From positions 1,178,001 to 1,242,000 of the forward strand of contig CAWAPD010000001.1 in the NCBI GenBank assembly GCA_963783865.1: a stretch of 64,000 nt of DNA, read 5' to 3'. Both the position numbers and the translations under genes were made by a program. Under the pieces are notes generated by a model that saw only the letters and a program-made list of their open reading frames with translations, made no database searches and was not told the origin of the DNA. The DNA comes from CAWAPD01 sp963783865. GTDB taxonomy: Bacteria; Actinomycetota; Thermoleophilia; UBA2241. Below are positions 56,136 through 64,000 of the stretch, in pieces. Positions within the stretch are counted from its first letter, which is position 1, and each line of letters starts with the position of its first letter.

Positions 56136-57449
56136 ATGACCCGTTCACGCTTCACCGGCCGGGCGGCGGTCGTCTCCGCCGCCGCCGCCCTGTTCCTGCT
56201 GCTCGCGACCGGCTGCGGCAGCAGCTCGAGCTCGAACTCGAGCTCCTCGCCGGGGACCACCGGCAGCGGCACCATCACCTTGTGGCACGGCTACACCGAC
56301 GTCGAGCGCACGGCCACCGACCAGGCCGTCGCCGAGTACAACGCGACCAACCCTCCGTGGAAGGCCAAGTCGGTGTTCGCCGGCAACAACGACTACGCGC
56401 TGACCAAGCTGCAGACGGCGCTCGCGGCCGGCAAGGCGCCGGACATCTCCTACCAGTACGGCTCCTCGATGGCGCTCCTCGCCCGGCTGCCGCAGCTGGT
56501 CGACCTGACGTCGCGGGTCCAGGACCCGGCGTTCGACTGGAACGACTTCTTCCCCGCGGTGCGGCTGGCGACCACGGTCAACGGCAAGGTGCTCGGCGTC
56601 CCTGCGCTGGTCGACAACCTCGCCCTCGTCTACAACAAGAAGCTCTTCGACCAGGCCGGGATCGCCTATCCCACGGCCGACTGGACCTGGGACGATTTCC
56701 GCTCCGCGGCCCAGAAGCTGACGAACGCGTCGGCCAAGCAGTTCGGCTGGGCCTACGTCAACGACGGCAGCGAGGACACGGTCTGGCGCTTCCTCGCCCT
56801 GCTCTGGCAGGCGGGCGGCGACATGCTCACGCCCGACAACACCAAGGCGGCCTTCAACTCGCCGGCCGGCCTGAAGGCGATGACGCTCCTGTCGGACATG
56901 GCCAACCAGGACCACTCGATCTATCTCGACAGCGGCAACGGGAACTACCTCAACCTGTTCAACGCGGGCAAGATCGCGATGCTCTACACGGGACCGTGGG
57001 ACATCTCGTCGATCAACTCCGACGTGCAGTTCGGCGTGCAGATCCTGCCCGGCGACGTCTCGCATGCCACGATCGCCGGTCCCGACAACTACGTCGTCGT
57101 CAACAACGGGGACCAGAACGTGCAAGGCGCTTGGGACTTCATCAAATGGTTCACCTCGGCGAAGGAGCACCTGAAGTACGCCACGCAGACGGGGCACCTG
57201 CCGATCCGCAAGTCGGAGACGCAGCTGCCGGAGTACAAGGCCTACCTCGCCAAGTTCCCGTCGTCGGCGGTGTTCGTGGCCAACCTCGACAACGTGACCA
57301 AGGCGCGGCCCAACATCCCCTCCTACCCGAAGGTCTCCACCGATCTCGGGCAGGCGATCCAGGCGGTGCTGCTCGGCAAGCTCACGCCGCAGCAGGCGCT
57401 GCAGCAGGCGGAACAGCAGGTCAACAGCGATCTCGCCGCGCAGCCGTGA
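56136..57449 (+). CDS. Extracellular sugar-binding lipoprotein (locus 2)
   Basis: A 437-residue family-1 solute-binding protein. Lipobox LLATGC, then a Ser/Asn tether. Body: TITLWHGYTDVERTATDQAVAEYNA, PDISYQYGSSMALLARLPQLVDLT, VPALVDNLALVYNKKLFDQAGI, FNAGKIAMLYTGPWDI. It delivers a sugar to the two permeases downstream. GGAGGTACCAGG before ATG 56136; 44 bases after the SIS gene. Confidence 0.94.
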   Translation: MTRSRFTGRAAVVSAAAALFLLLATGCGSSSSSNSSSSPGTTGSGTITLWHGYTDVERTATDQAVAEYNATNPPWKAKSVFAGNNDYALTKLQTALAAGKAPDISYQYGSSMALLARLPQLVDLTSRVQDPAFDWNDFFPAVRLATTVNGKVLGVPALVDNLALVYNKKLFDQAGIAYPTADWTWDDFRSAAQKLTNASAKQFGWAYVNDGSEDTVWRFLALLWQAGGDMLTPDNTKAAFNSPAGLKAMTLLSDMANQDHSIYLDSGNGNYLNLFNAGKIAMLYTGPWDISSINSDVQFGVQILPGDVSHATIAGPDNYVVVNNGDQNVQGAWDFIKWFTSAKEHLKYATQTGHLPIRKSETQLPEYKAYLAKFPSSAVFVANLDNVTKARPNIPSYPKVSTDLGQAIQAVLLGKLTPQQALQQAEQQVNSDLAAQP

Positions 57450-57515
57450 TTCGGATGTCGGACGCGGCCGATCCGAGGATGAGCGCGGACAGAGGCTGAC
57501 GGCGGGTCCGGGGCG

Positions 57516-58469
57516 GTGAGCGGCCGGGAAGCGAACGGGAACGACACGGCGGTCCAGGCGCGAGGCGGAGGAACGCGCGCCTCGCGCCTGGACCGCCTCT
57601 TCGCCAGCGACCACCTCGCCGGCTGGCTCTTCGTGTCGCCGGCGGTGGTGTTCATCGGCCTGTTCGGCGTCGTGCCGATCGTCTGGGCGCTGATCATCTC
57701 CTTCCAGGACAACTCGCTCGTCACCAGCGGCTCCTGGATCGGCCTCAAGAACTACCGCCACCTCCTGCACGACCCCATGTTCGCGGCGTCGGTGCGGCGC
57801 ACGATCGAGTACACGCTCATGTTCGTGCCGCTGACGCTGTTCGGCGCGCTCGCCGTGGCGGTGGCGCTCAACCGGCGCCTGCGCGCCATGCGCTTCTACC
57901 GCACCGCCGTGTTCGCCCCGGTCGTCACCTCGACCGTCGCCACGGCGATCATGTTCAGCTGGCTGCTCGACCCGTACTTCGGGATCGTCAACATCCTGCT
58001 GAACAAAGTCGGCCTGCCGTCGCAGGGCTTCTTCCAGAACCCCAGCCAGGCGCTGCCCTGCATGGTCCTCGTCACCTTCTGGGGCTGGCTCGGCTTCGCG
58101 GTCGTGATCTACCTGGCCGCGCTGCAGGGGATCCCGCGCGAGCTGCTGGAGGCCGCCGAGATCGACGGGGCGACACGCTGGCGGGCCTTCTGGCGGGTGC
58201 AGTTCCCGCTGCTCGGTCCGACCACCCTCTTCCTCGTCGTGTGGCTGACGATCAACGCCCTGCAGCTCTTCGACGAGATCTACGTGATCACGCGCGGAGG
58301 ACCGCTGCAGAGCACGACGGTGGTCGTCTACTACCTCTTCCAGCAGGCGTTCGCGTTCTTCCAGGCCGGCTACGCGACGGCGATCGCCTACGTCGTCTTC
58401 GTGGCGATCCTGGCGCTGACCGTGGTCCAGCTCCTGATCGGCCGCAAGCTCGTCCACTACCGGTCGTGA
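57516..58469 (+). CDS. ABC sugar transporter permease, MalF type (locus 2)
   Basis: A 317-residue permease with six helices; EAA loop RELLEAAEIDGATRWRAFWRVQFPLLGP. GTG 57516. Its cytoplasmic N-terminal tail (about residues 12-27, AVQARGGGTRASRLDR) is encoded by a 20-bp perfect hairpin 32 bases into the gene. It follows the binding-protein gene by 66 bases. Confidence 0.93.
   Translation: MSGREANGNDTAVQARGGGTRASRLDRLFASDHLAGWLFVSPAVVFIGLFGVVPIVWALIISFQDNSLVTSGSWIGLKNYRHLLHDPMFAASVRRTIEYTLMFVPLTLFGALAVAVALNRRLRAMRFYRTAVFAPVVTSTVATAIMFSWLLDPYFGIVNILLNKVGLPSQGFFQNPSQALPCMVLVTFWGWLGFAVVIYLAALQGIPRELLEAAEIDGATRWRAFWRVQFPLLGPTTLFLVVWLTINALQLFDEIYVITRGGPLQSTTVVVYYLFQQAFAFFQAGYATAIAYVVFVAILALTVVQLLIGRKLVHYRS
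57548..57597. repeat. Perfect 20-bp inverted repeat inside the permease start (locus 2)
   Basis: Arms 57548-57567 and 57578-57597 with a 10-base loop. Like the element in the locus 1 MalF-type gene, it lies directly downstream of a binding-protein gene, in the permease N-terminal tail. Confidence 0.85.
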
Positions 58470-58476
58470 GGGCACG

Positions 58477-59493
58477 GTGAGCGGGACCAGGAGAGACGAG
58501 GACGGCGCCGGACGTCCGGGCGAGGCGGGGCCGGACGAGGCTGTCGGCCGTACCGGCGCAGGGGACCGCTTCTTCGCGACGGGCCAGGCCGAGCCCCTGC
58601 CGGCGACCGGAGGCGGCGCCTTCGGCGCCGCCTCCGAGCTGCTCGAGCTGAGCGGCCAGGTCGCGCCCGAGGAGGTGCGTGCCGGGCGCCGCTGGGCGCC
58701 GAGCTGGTGGCACCTGGTGCTGATCCCGCTCGCCGTCGTGATGCTGTTCCCGTTCTTCTGGCTCGTCGTGACGAGCCTGCAGACGGTGGAGCAGTCGCAC
58801 ACCGCGGGGCTGCACTTCGCCCTGCAGGGCCACAACTACATCGACGCGCTGAAGCAGTCGCCGTTCGTGCGCTGGTTCCTCAACACGACGGTCGTCTCGG
58901 TGACGGTCGTGATCTCGAACCTGGTGTTCTGCAGCCTGGCCGGCTACGCCCTGGCGCGCATGCGGTTCTTCGGCAACGGCGCCCTCTTCCTCGTGATCCT
59001 GGCGACGCTGATGGTGCCGTTCCAGGTGGTCATGGTGCCGACGCTGCTGATCGTGCGCGGTCTCGGGCTGGTCGACACCCTGCCGGCGCTGATGGCGCCC
59101 AACTTCGTCACGCCGTTCGGCGTCTTCCTGCTGCGGCAGTTCTTCAAGACGATGCCGGTCGAGATCGAGGAGGCGGCGCGCATCGACGGCGCCGGCCGCC
59201 TGGGGACCCTCGTCAAGGTGGTCATCCCCTCGATGCGCGCCCCCTTGGCGACGGTCGGGATCATGACCCTGCTCTGGACCTGGAACGACTTCCTCTGGCC
59301 GCTGATCGCGATCCAGTCCGAGAAGAACTACACGCTGCAGCTCGGGCTGATGACCTTCCAGGGAGCGCACAACATCAACTGGCCGCTGGTCATGGCCGCG
59401 ACGGTGATGACCCAGGTCCCGATGCTGGTGATCTTCGTCTTCGCGCAGCGCTGGTTCGTGCAGTCGCTGGCCACGCAAGGGATCAAGGGGTAG
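58477..59493 (+). CDS. ABC sugar transporter permease, MalG type (locus 2)
   Basis: A 338-residue permease; EAA loop VEIEEAARIDGAGRLGTLVKVVIPSMRAP, end QGIKG as in family members. The N-terminal cytoplasmic tail is unusually long (about 75 residues, Gly/Ala/Glu-rich: GRPGEAGPDEAVGRTGAGDRF, ATGGGAFGAASELLEL) before the first helix, and contains a 13-bp perfect hairpin. GTG 58477 seven bases after the previous stop. Confidence 0.92.
   Translation: MSGTRRDEDGAGRPGEAGPDEAVGRTGAGDRFFATGQAEPLPATGGGAFGAASELLELSGQVAPEEVRAGRRWAPSWWHLVLIPLAVVMLFPFFWLVVTSLQTVEQSHTAGLHFALQGHNYIDALKQSPFVRWFLNTTVVSVTVVISNLVFCSLAGYALARMRFFGNGALFLVILATLMVPFQVVMVPTLLIVRGLGLVDTLPALMAPNFVTPFGVFLLRQFFKTMPVEIEEAARIDGAGRLGTLVKVVIPSMRAPLATVGIMTLLWTWNDFLWPLIAIQSEKNYTLQLGLMTFQGAHNINWPLVMAATVMTQVPMLVIFVFAQRWFVQSLATQGIKG
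58608..58636. repeat. Perfect 13-bp hairpin in the MalG-type permease tail (locus 2)
   Basis: Arms 58608-58620 and 58624-58636 with loop TTC. It encodes TGGGAFGAAS in the long N-terminal tail. Confidence 0.8.
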
Positions 59494-59502
59494 AAGGACA
59501 GT

Positions 59503-60654
59503 ATGGCGACCGTGACGCTCGAGAGGGTGCGAAAGGTGTTCGCCGGCAAGACGCCGACGATCGCCCTCGAGGGTCTCGACCTGCGCATCGAGGACGGCGA
59601 GCTGCTGATCCTCGTGGGCCCGTCGGGGTGCGGCAAGACGACCGCGCTGCGCTGCGTGGCCGGCCTCGAGAAGCCGACCTCGGGGCGGATCCTGATCGGC
59701 GACCACGAGGTCCAGGAGCTGCCGCCGCGCAAGCGCGACGTGGCGATGGTGTTCCAGAACTACGCGCTGTACCCGTACCTCACGGTCTACAAGAACCTCG
59801 CCTTCGGGCTGAAGGAGCACAGGGTGCCGCGGGCCGAGATCGACCGGCGCGTGCGCGCCATGAGCGCGACCCTGGGGCTCGACGCGCTGCTCGAGCGCCG
59901 GCCGGCGGCGCTGTCCGGCGGACAGTCGCAGCGCGTCGCGATGGGTCGCGCGCTGGTGCGGGAGCCGCAGGTGTTCCTGCTCGACGAGCCGCTGTCGAAC
60001 CTCGACGCCAAGCTGCGCGGCCAGATGCGAGCCGAGATCCTGGAGCTGCAGCGCCGCGTGGGAGTCACCAGCCTGTACGTGACCCACGACCAGGCAGAGG
60101 CGATGACGCTCGGCGACCGGATCGCCGTGATCAACGCCGGACGGCTGCTGCAGCTCGGCACGCCGCAGGAGGTCTTCAGGCACCCGCGCGACCTGTTCGT
60201 GGCCGCGTTCATGGGCACGCCGTCGATGAACCTGTTGCGCGGCGAGGTGGCCGGCGGCGTGCTCCGCGCCGGCAGCCTCGAGCTTCGAGCCGGTGGCGCG
60301 CCCGACGGGCCCGTGGTCGTCGGCTTCCGGCCCGAAGCCCTGCTGCCGGCGCGCTCCGCCGCCGGTCTGCCGCGCGTCGACATGACGGTCGACGTGGTCG
60401 AGGAGCTCGGCAACGAGACCCTCGTCTACGGCGAGGTCCCGGGCGAGATCGCCTCGATAGAGATCGACCGCTCGCTGCCGGCCCCGCTGCCCGGCTCCCG
60501 GGCCCGCGTGGCCGCGCGCTTGCAGGGCTTCACCGACGTCCACCCCGGCGAGATCGTGCCGCTCGGACTGCGCACCGAGGCGACCCACGTCTTCGACGCC
60601 GCCACCGGCAGGGCCCTGGAGATCGAGCTCGTCGCGGCGCCGGCGCCCGCGTAG
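59503..60654 (+). CDS. ABC transporter ATPase, MsmK/UgpC type (locus 2)
   Basis: A 383-residue ATPase: Walker A GPSGCGKTT, Q-loop VFQNYALYPYL, signature LSGGQSQRVAMGRA, Walker B VFLLDEPLSNLDAK, H-switch VTHDQAEAMTLGDR, then an OB-type regulatory domain (GFRPEALLPA). It powers the locus 2 importer; its gene begins nine bases after the second permease. About as similar to the locus 1 ATPase as usual for paralogues, so cross-use is possible. Confidence 0.95.
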   Translation: MATVTLERVRKVFAGKTPTIALEGLDLRIEDGELLILVGPSGCGKTTALRCVAGLEKPTSGRILIGDHEVQELPPRKRDVAMVFQNYALYPYLTVYKNLAFGLKEHRVPRAEIDRRVRAMSATLGLDALLERRPAALSGGQSQRVAMGRALVREPQVFLLDEPLSNLDAKLRGQMRAEILELQRRVGVTSLYVTHDQAEAMTLGDRIAVINAGRLLQLGTPQEVFRHPRDLFVAAFMGTPSMNLLRGEVAGGVLRAGSLELRAGGAPDGPVVVGFRPEALLPARSAAGLPRVDMTVDVVEELGNETLVYGEVPGEIASIEIDRSLPAPLPGSRARVAARLQGFTDVHPGEIVPLGLRTEATHVFDAATGRALEIELVAAPAPA

Positions 60655-60709
60655 CCGAGGCGGGCGGGCGGATCCGGCCCGCGGGGGAGCGGGCTGGTAG
60701 CATCCCCTC

Positions 60710-61597
60710 ATGGACGCGCGTCAGAAGCACCTGCTGGCGCCGCTGCTCGTCGTGCTCATCGCCTTCTCGATGCAGAGCGGCTCGGCGCTGGCCACGCATC
60801 TCATCGGCACGGTCGGGGTGGTCGACGCCCTGTGGCTGCGCACGGCCATCGCGGCACTGATCCTGATCGCCGTGCGGCCCCGCTCGCTGCGCCTGCCGGC
60901 GCGCGACCAGCGCGCCACCGTGGCGCTGCTCGCCCTCGCCTTGCTGGGCATGAACCTGAGCTTCTACGGCGCCATCTCGGTGGCGCCGCTCGGCATCGTC
61001 GTGGCGATCGAGTTCGCCGGGCCGCTCGCCGTCGCGGTGGCCGGCTCGCGCCGGCCGGTCGACTTCGCGTGGATCGCGCTCGCGGCGATCGGCATCGTCA
61101 CGCTTGCCGGGCCGAGCGGATCGGTGAGCGCCGCCGGCGTTGCCCTGTCTTTGAGCGCCGGTTTCTTCTGGGGCGCCTACCTGGTCCTCGGCCGGCGGGC
61201 GGTCGCGCGGCTGGAGCCGCTCAACGTGACGACGCTGATGATCACCGGCTCGGCCGTGCTGCTGACGCCGGCCATGGCGGTGTTCGGGGCGCGGCTGGCC
61301 GAGCACCCGTCGGCGATCGCCCTGGGCGCGGTCATCGCCGTGCTCTCGTCGGCGGCCCCCTACTTCGTCGAGCTGATCGCGCTGCGGCTGGTGCGGGCGG
61401 CGACCTACAGCGTGCTGCTCAGCCTGACGCCGGCGATCGCCGCCCTCACAGGGTTCCTGTTCGCCGGACAGCGGCTGAGCACGCTCGACGTTGCCGCCAT
61501 CGTCGCGGTGATGGTCGCCGCCGCCGGCGCGAGCTGGAGCGCCGCCGCGCGGCACGCGCCGGAGGCGCTGCCGCCAGACGGCGGCGCGCCCGTCTAG
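60710..61597 (+). CDS. EamA/RhtA-like DMT exporter
   Basis: A 295-residue protein with ten helices in two EamA repeats: MNLSFYGAISVAPLGIVVAIEFAGPLAVAVAGSRR is very like the RhtA threonine/homoserine exporter group, and APYFVELIALRLVRAATYSVLLSLTPAIAALTGFL is the second repeat. Export of an amino acid or small metabolite is likely. 55 bases after the ATPase, with no strong terminator between, so it may belong to the locus 2 transcript. Confidence 0.88.
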   Translation: MDARQKHLLAPLLVVLIAFSMQSGSALATHLIGTVGVVDALWLRTAIAALILIAVRPRSLRLPARDQRATVALLALALLGMNLSFYGAISVAPLGIVVAIEFAGPLAVAVAGSRRPVDFAWIALAAIGIVTLAGPSGSVSAAGVALSLSAGFFWGAYLVLGRRAVARLEPLNVTTLMITGSAVLLTPAMAVFGARLAEHPSAIALGAVIAVLSSAAPYFVELIALRLVRAATYSVLLSLTPAIAALTGFLFAGQRLSTLDVAAIVAVMVAAAGASWSAAARHAPEALPPDGGAPV

Positions 61598-61604
61598 GAA
61601 CGAC

Positions 61605-61639
61605 GAAGGGGCGGGGAGGCGCAGCCTCCCCGCCCCTTC
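61605..61639. terminator. GC hairpin with GCA loop between convergent genes
   Basis: A perfect 16-bp inverted repeat (arms 61605-61620 and 61624-61639), loop GCA, with outer GAC/GTC also matching. Nearly the same sequence as 2341-2373. It separates the exporter from the convergent DUF2252 gene. Confidence 0.75.
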
Positions 61640-61648
61640 CGTCTGCGC

Positions 61649-63058
61649 CTAGATCCCGGTCTCGACCGGGATCTTGCCCTGCTTGATCGCCTTGAGCACG
61701 GTCGCATGGTCCTTCTCGGCTTGGTTGGCGTAGGACACCGCGAAGTCGGCGATCGTCTGGTCGAAGCGGTCGCTGTTGCCGAGGTACGACGCGATCGCGA
61801 TGCGATGCCCCGAACGGGCGTGCCCGCGGGCCAGCGCCCAGCCGCACAGCTCGCCCAGGATGTTCAGGCCCGGGGGCTTGAGGATCGCGACGTCGATGGA
61901 GCCCTTCATGTCGTGCAGCTGGCGCCAGTAGAAGTAGCGCCCGGCCTCCCGGCCGGTCATCCAGCCGAGGAAGATGTCGCTCGCCGCCTGCATCAGCCTC
62001 TGCCCGGCCACGACGCGGTGACCGGGGTGGTTGAAGCGACTCTTGCCGAGATACGGCTCGAGCACCGACGGCCCGGCCTCCTTGACCTGCAGGAAGAGCG
62101 GGTCGTCGCCGTCGCGCCCGAGGAGCAGCACGATCAGGCAGCGCGTGCCGACGCTGCCGACGCCGACGACCTTGCGGGCGACGTCGACGGGCTCATAGCG
62201 GTCGAGCAGCACCCGGCGGTCGTCCTCGAGGGTGCTCTTGTACTGCTCGAAGAGCGGCCGCGTGGTCTTGTCCATCTCCAGCTGCGGAATGTGCTCGACG
62301 AGCGGCGGCTGGTCGACGATGCGGCGCGAGCCGTCGACGACCTCGGTCAGCTTGCCGGCCGCCTGCAGGCTGTCGCGCGTGCGTGCCTTGGCCAGGGTCT
62401 TCTCGGCCAGCTTGAGGCGCGCGTCGGCGACCCCCTTCTTGGCCTTGGCGGCGGCGACGGTAGCCTGCGCCATCGCCAGCAGATCCTCGGCGTTGACGCG
62501 CGAGTACCACACGTCGAGCTCGCGCATCTCCGCGTAGGCCGCCATGTGCGAGCGGTACGACCGCACGGCGGAGGCGACGCTGGCCCGGGCCACGTCCTCG
62601 GAGAAGCCGTTGCTGCGGGCGGCGAGGACGAAGCTCGCCGCCAGCCGCTTGAGGTCCCACTCGAACGGCCCCGGCAGGGTCTCGTCGAAGTCGTTCACGT
62701 CGAACATCAGCGCGCGCTCCGGCGATCCGTACAGGCCGAAGTTCGACAGGTGGGCGTCGCCGCAGAGCTGCACGGTGAGCCCGGTGCGCGGCAGCGGCGC
62801 CAGGTCGGCGGCCATCAACACCGCCGAGCCGCGGTAGAAGGTGAAAGGCGTAGCCGACATGCGGCCCCAGCGGATCGGCACCAGGTCCGGCTGCCGGGCG
62901 TCGTCCTGCGCGCGCAGGAGGGCGATCGGGTCGGGCCGGTCGGGAGCCGCCTTCCAGCTGCCGTGCGAAGTGCGCGGCACCGCCTTGCGCGCGGACTTCC
63001 CGAGCGCCAGCCTCTCGACGACCGTGGGGTGGTTCCACAACTTGTCGTTCTTGGCCAT
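61649..63058 (-). CDS. DUF2252 protein (kinase-like fold)
   Basis: A 469-residue DUF2252 protein. VQLCGDAHLSNFGLYGSPERALMFDVNDFDET resembles the catalytic loop and metal site of aminoglycoside phosphotransferase-like kinases (H-x-x-N and DxD). Further family parts: GPFEWDLKRLAASFVLAAR, VVGVGSVGTRCLIVLLLG, VKEAGPSVLEPYLGKS, GHRVVAGQRLMQAASDIFLGW. Substrate unknown. ATG 63058 with AAGGAGCG upstream. Common in actinobacteria and acidobacteria, usually alone, as here. Confidence 0.9.
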   Translation of the reverse strand: MAKNDKLWNHPTVVERLALGKSARKAVPRTSHGSWKAAPDRPDPIALLRAQDDARQPDLVPIRWGRMSATPFTFYRGSAVLMAADLAPLPRTGLTVQLCGDAHLSNFGLYGSPERALMFDVNDFDETLPGPFEWDLKRLAASFVLAARSNGFSEDVARASVASAVRSYRSHMAAYAEMRELDVWYSRVNAEDLLAMAQATVAAAKAKKGVADARLKLAEKTLAKARTRDSLQAAGKLTEVVDGSRRIVDQPPLVEHIPQLEMDKTTRPLFEQYKSTLEDDRRVLLDRYEPVDVARKVVGVGSVGTRCLIVLLLGRDGDDPLFLQVKEAGPSVLEPYLGKSRFNHPGHRVVAGQRLMQAASDIFLGWMTGREAGRYFYWRQLHDMKGSIDVAILKPPGLNILGELCGWALARGHARSGHRIAIASYLGNSDRFDQTIADFAVSYANQAEKDHATVLKAIKQGKIPVETGI

Positions 63059-63148
63059 GCTCGCGCTCCTTGGGCGTCGGGTGAACCGGCCCGAGGGGGG
63101 TCGGCTGTATCATGCGTGCGTGGAATCTACCAGTATCCTAACGGTCGC

Positions 63149-64000
63149 ATGCCCGTTGCCATGGACGCGCCCGACCGCGTGAGCGGTCCGCCCGCCGGCT
63201 CGCGATCCTGGCCGGTGCTGTCGTCCCTGGCCGGCTACCGCCGTGCCTGGCTGGCCGTGGACCTGCTCGCCGGCCTCACGCTGGTCGCCATCGTCGTGCC
63301 CGAGCAGCTCGCCACCTCGCGGCTGGCCGGCATGCCGGTGGTCACCGGCCTGTACGCGTTCGTGGCCGCCGCCCTGCTGTTCGCCGTGCTGGGCTCGAGC
63401 CGGCAGCTCTCGGTCGGCGCCGACTCGACCATCGCCCCCCTGCTCGCGGCCGGCGTCGCGGCGGTCGTCGCCTCCGGGTCGGGGGAGTATGCGGGGGACA
63501 TGGCCCTGCTGGCGATCATGGTGGGCGTGGTGGTGATCGCCGTCGGCGTCGCCAGGATGGGCTGGATCGCCGACTTCCTCTCGTTCCCGGTCGTCACCGG
63601 CTTCCTGGCCGGCGTCGCGATCACGATCATCGCCTCACAGCTGTCGGACATCCTCGGGCTGCCGCCGGCGTCGGGCGACGCCCTGGGCAAGATCGTCGCC
63701 GACCTGCAGAACCTCGGCGAGACGAGCCTCGCGACCCTGGCCGTCGCGCTGGTCGTGTTCGCGATCATCGCCGTGTGCGAGCGCCTCGGCCCGCGCGTGC
63801 CCGGCGCGCTCATCGGGATCGCCGTGGCCCTGATGGCGTCGTACGCGCTCGACTTGGCGGCGCACGGCGTGGCCACGATCGGGGCGCTGCCCTCGGGGCT
63901 GCCGTCGCTCAGCCTGCCGCCCTTGGGTGCGCACCTGCTCTGGAAGCTGACCCCGGCGGCGCTGTCGGTAGCCCTCATCGTGATCACCCAGACGTCGGCC
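63149..64000 (+). CDS. SulP-family anion transporter, N-terminal part (cut by window edge)
   Basis: The first 284 codons of a SulP (sulfate/bicarbonate-type) permease. GYRRAWLAVDLLAGLTLVAIVVPEQLATSRLAGMPVVTGLYAF is the family signature, followed by GSSRQLSVGADSTIAPLLAAGV and FPVVTGFLAGVAITIIASQL. It runs off the right edge before the STAS domain region. ATG 63149 or 63161; the ribosome site is weak either way. Divergent from DUF2252. Confidence 0.9.
   Translation, partial: MPVAMDAPDRVSGPPAGSRSWPVLSSLAGYRRAWLAVDLLAGLTLVAIVVPEQLATSRLAGMPVVTGLYAFVAAALLFAVLGSSRQLSVGADSTIAPLLAAGVAAVVASGSGEYAGDMALLAIMVGVVVIAVGVARMGWIADFLSFPVVTGFLAGVAITIIASQLSDILGLPPASGDALGKIVADLQNLGETSLATLAVALVVFAIIAVCERLGPRVPGALIGIAVALMASYALDLAAHGVATIGALPSGLPSLSLPPLGAHLLWKLTPAALSVALIVITQTSA

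Overview
The window looks like chromosomal DNA of a very GC-rich bacterium, most likely an actinobacterium. A Thermoleophilia-like lineage would fit, but no marker gene settles this. The grounds are strong GC bias at third codon positions, frequent GTG starts with GGAGG-type ribosome binding sites, and the gene content: MmpL-type exporter, M29 aminopeptidase, xi-class glutathione transferase, DUF2252, actinobacterial-style ABC sugar loci with ROK and DeoR regulators, and a phosphoketolase/acetate kinase pair. I saw no tRNA, rRNA, CRISPR array, transposase or phage gene, and no gene-free gap longer than about 300 bases.

Layout. 1-9.3 kb: the edge of a sugar kinase, an exported amidohydrolase, an AAA ATPase, an aldolase-aminotransferase fusion, an aldo/keto reductase, a xi-class glutathione transferase and an M29 aminopeptidase. 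9.5-14.2 kb: two small envelope genes and a tandem pair of secreted Ig/lectin-like proteins. 14.3-26.4 kb: HAD phosphatase, Tag glycosylase, cation exchanger, a secreted TIM-barrel protein coupled to typA, a GreA-like factor, two MFS transporters, an asparagine-synthetase-like protein and a VOC protein. 26.4-35 kb: acetate kinase, phosphoketolase, MmpL exporter, an unusual membrane protein, a DMT half-transporter and PlsC. 35-44.1 kb: sugar locus 1 (ABC permeases, binding protein, ROK regulator, GH4 glycosidase, NodB-type deacetylase, BadF-type kinase, ABC ATPase). 44.3-53 kb: MarR plus drug exporter, a secreted protein, a glutaredoxin, an aminotransferase, a third Ig/lectin protein and two small unknowns. 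53-61.6 kb: sugar locus 2 (DeoR regulator, MFS permease, SIS isomerase, complete ABC importer) and a DMT exporter. 61.6-64 kb: DUF2252 and the start of a SulP transporter.

How it works together. The two sugar loci look complementary. Locus 1 has a kinase, a deacetylase and an NAD-type GH4 glycosidase. Locus 2 has a SIS-domain sugar-phosphate isomerase/deaminase. Together they suggest import and breakdown of an amino-sugar oligosaccharide. Locus 1 carries two matching palindromes of the kind ROK repressors bind and, in its divergent promoter, a tandem pair of a second palindrome.

Two features stand out. First, long perfect GC-rich inverted repeats (13-21 bp arms) lie between genes and, unusually, inside reading frames at linkers or loops. 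Three of the four ABC permease genes have one just after the start codon. Second, at least six otherwise intact genes are broken by single-base frameshifts, which is more easily explained by consensus errors than by decay.
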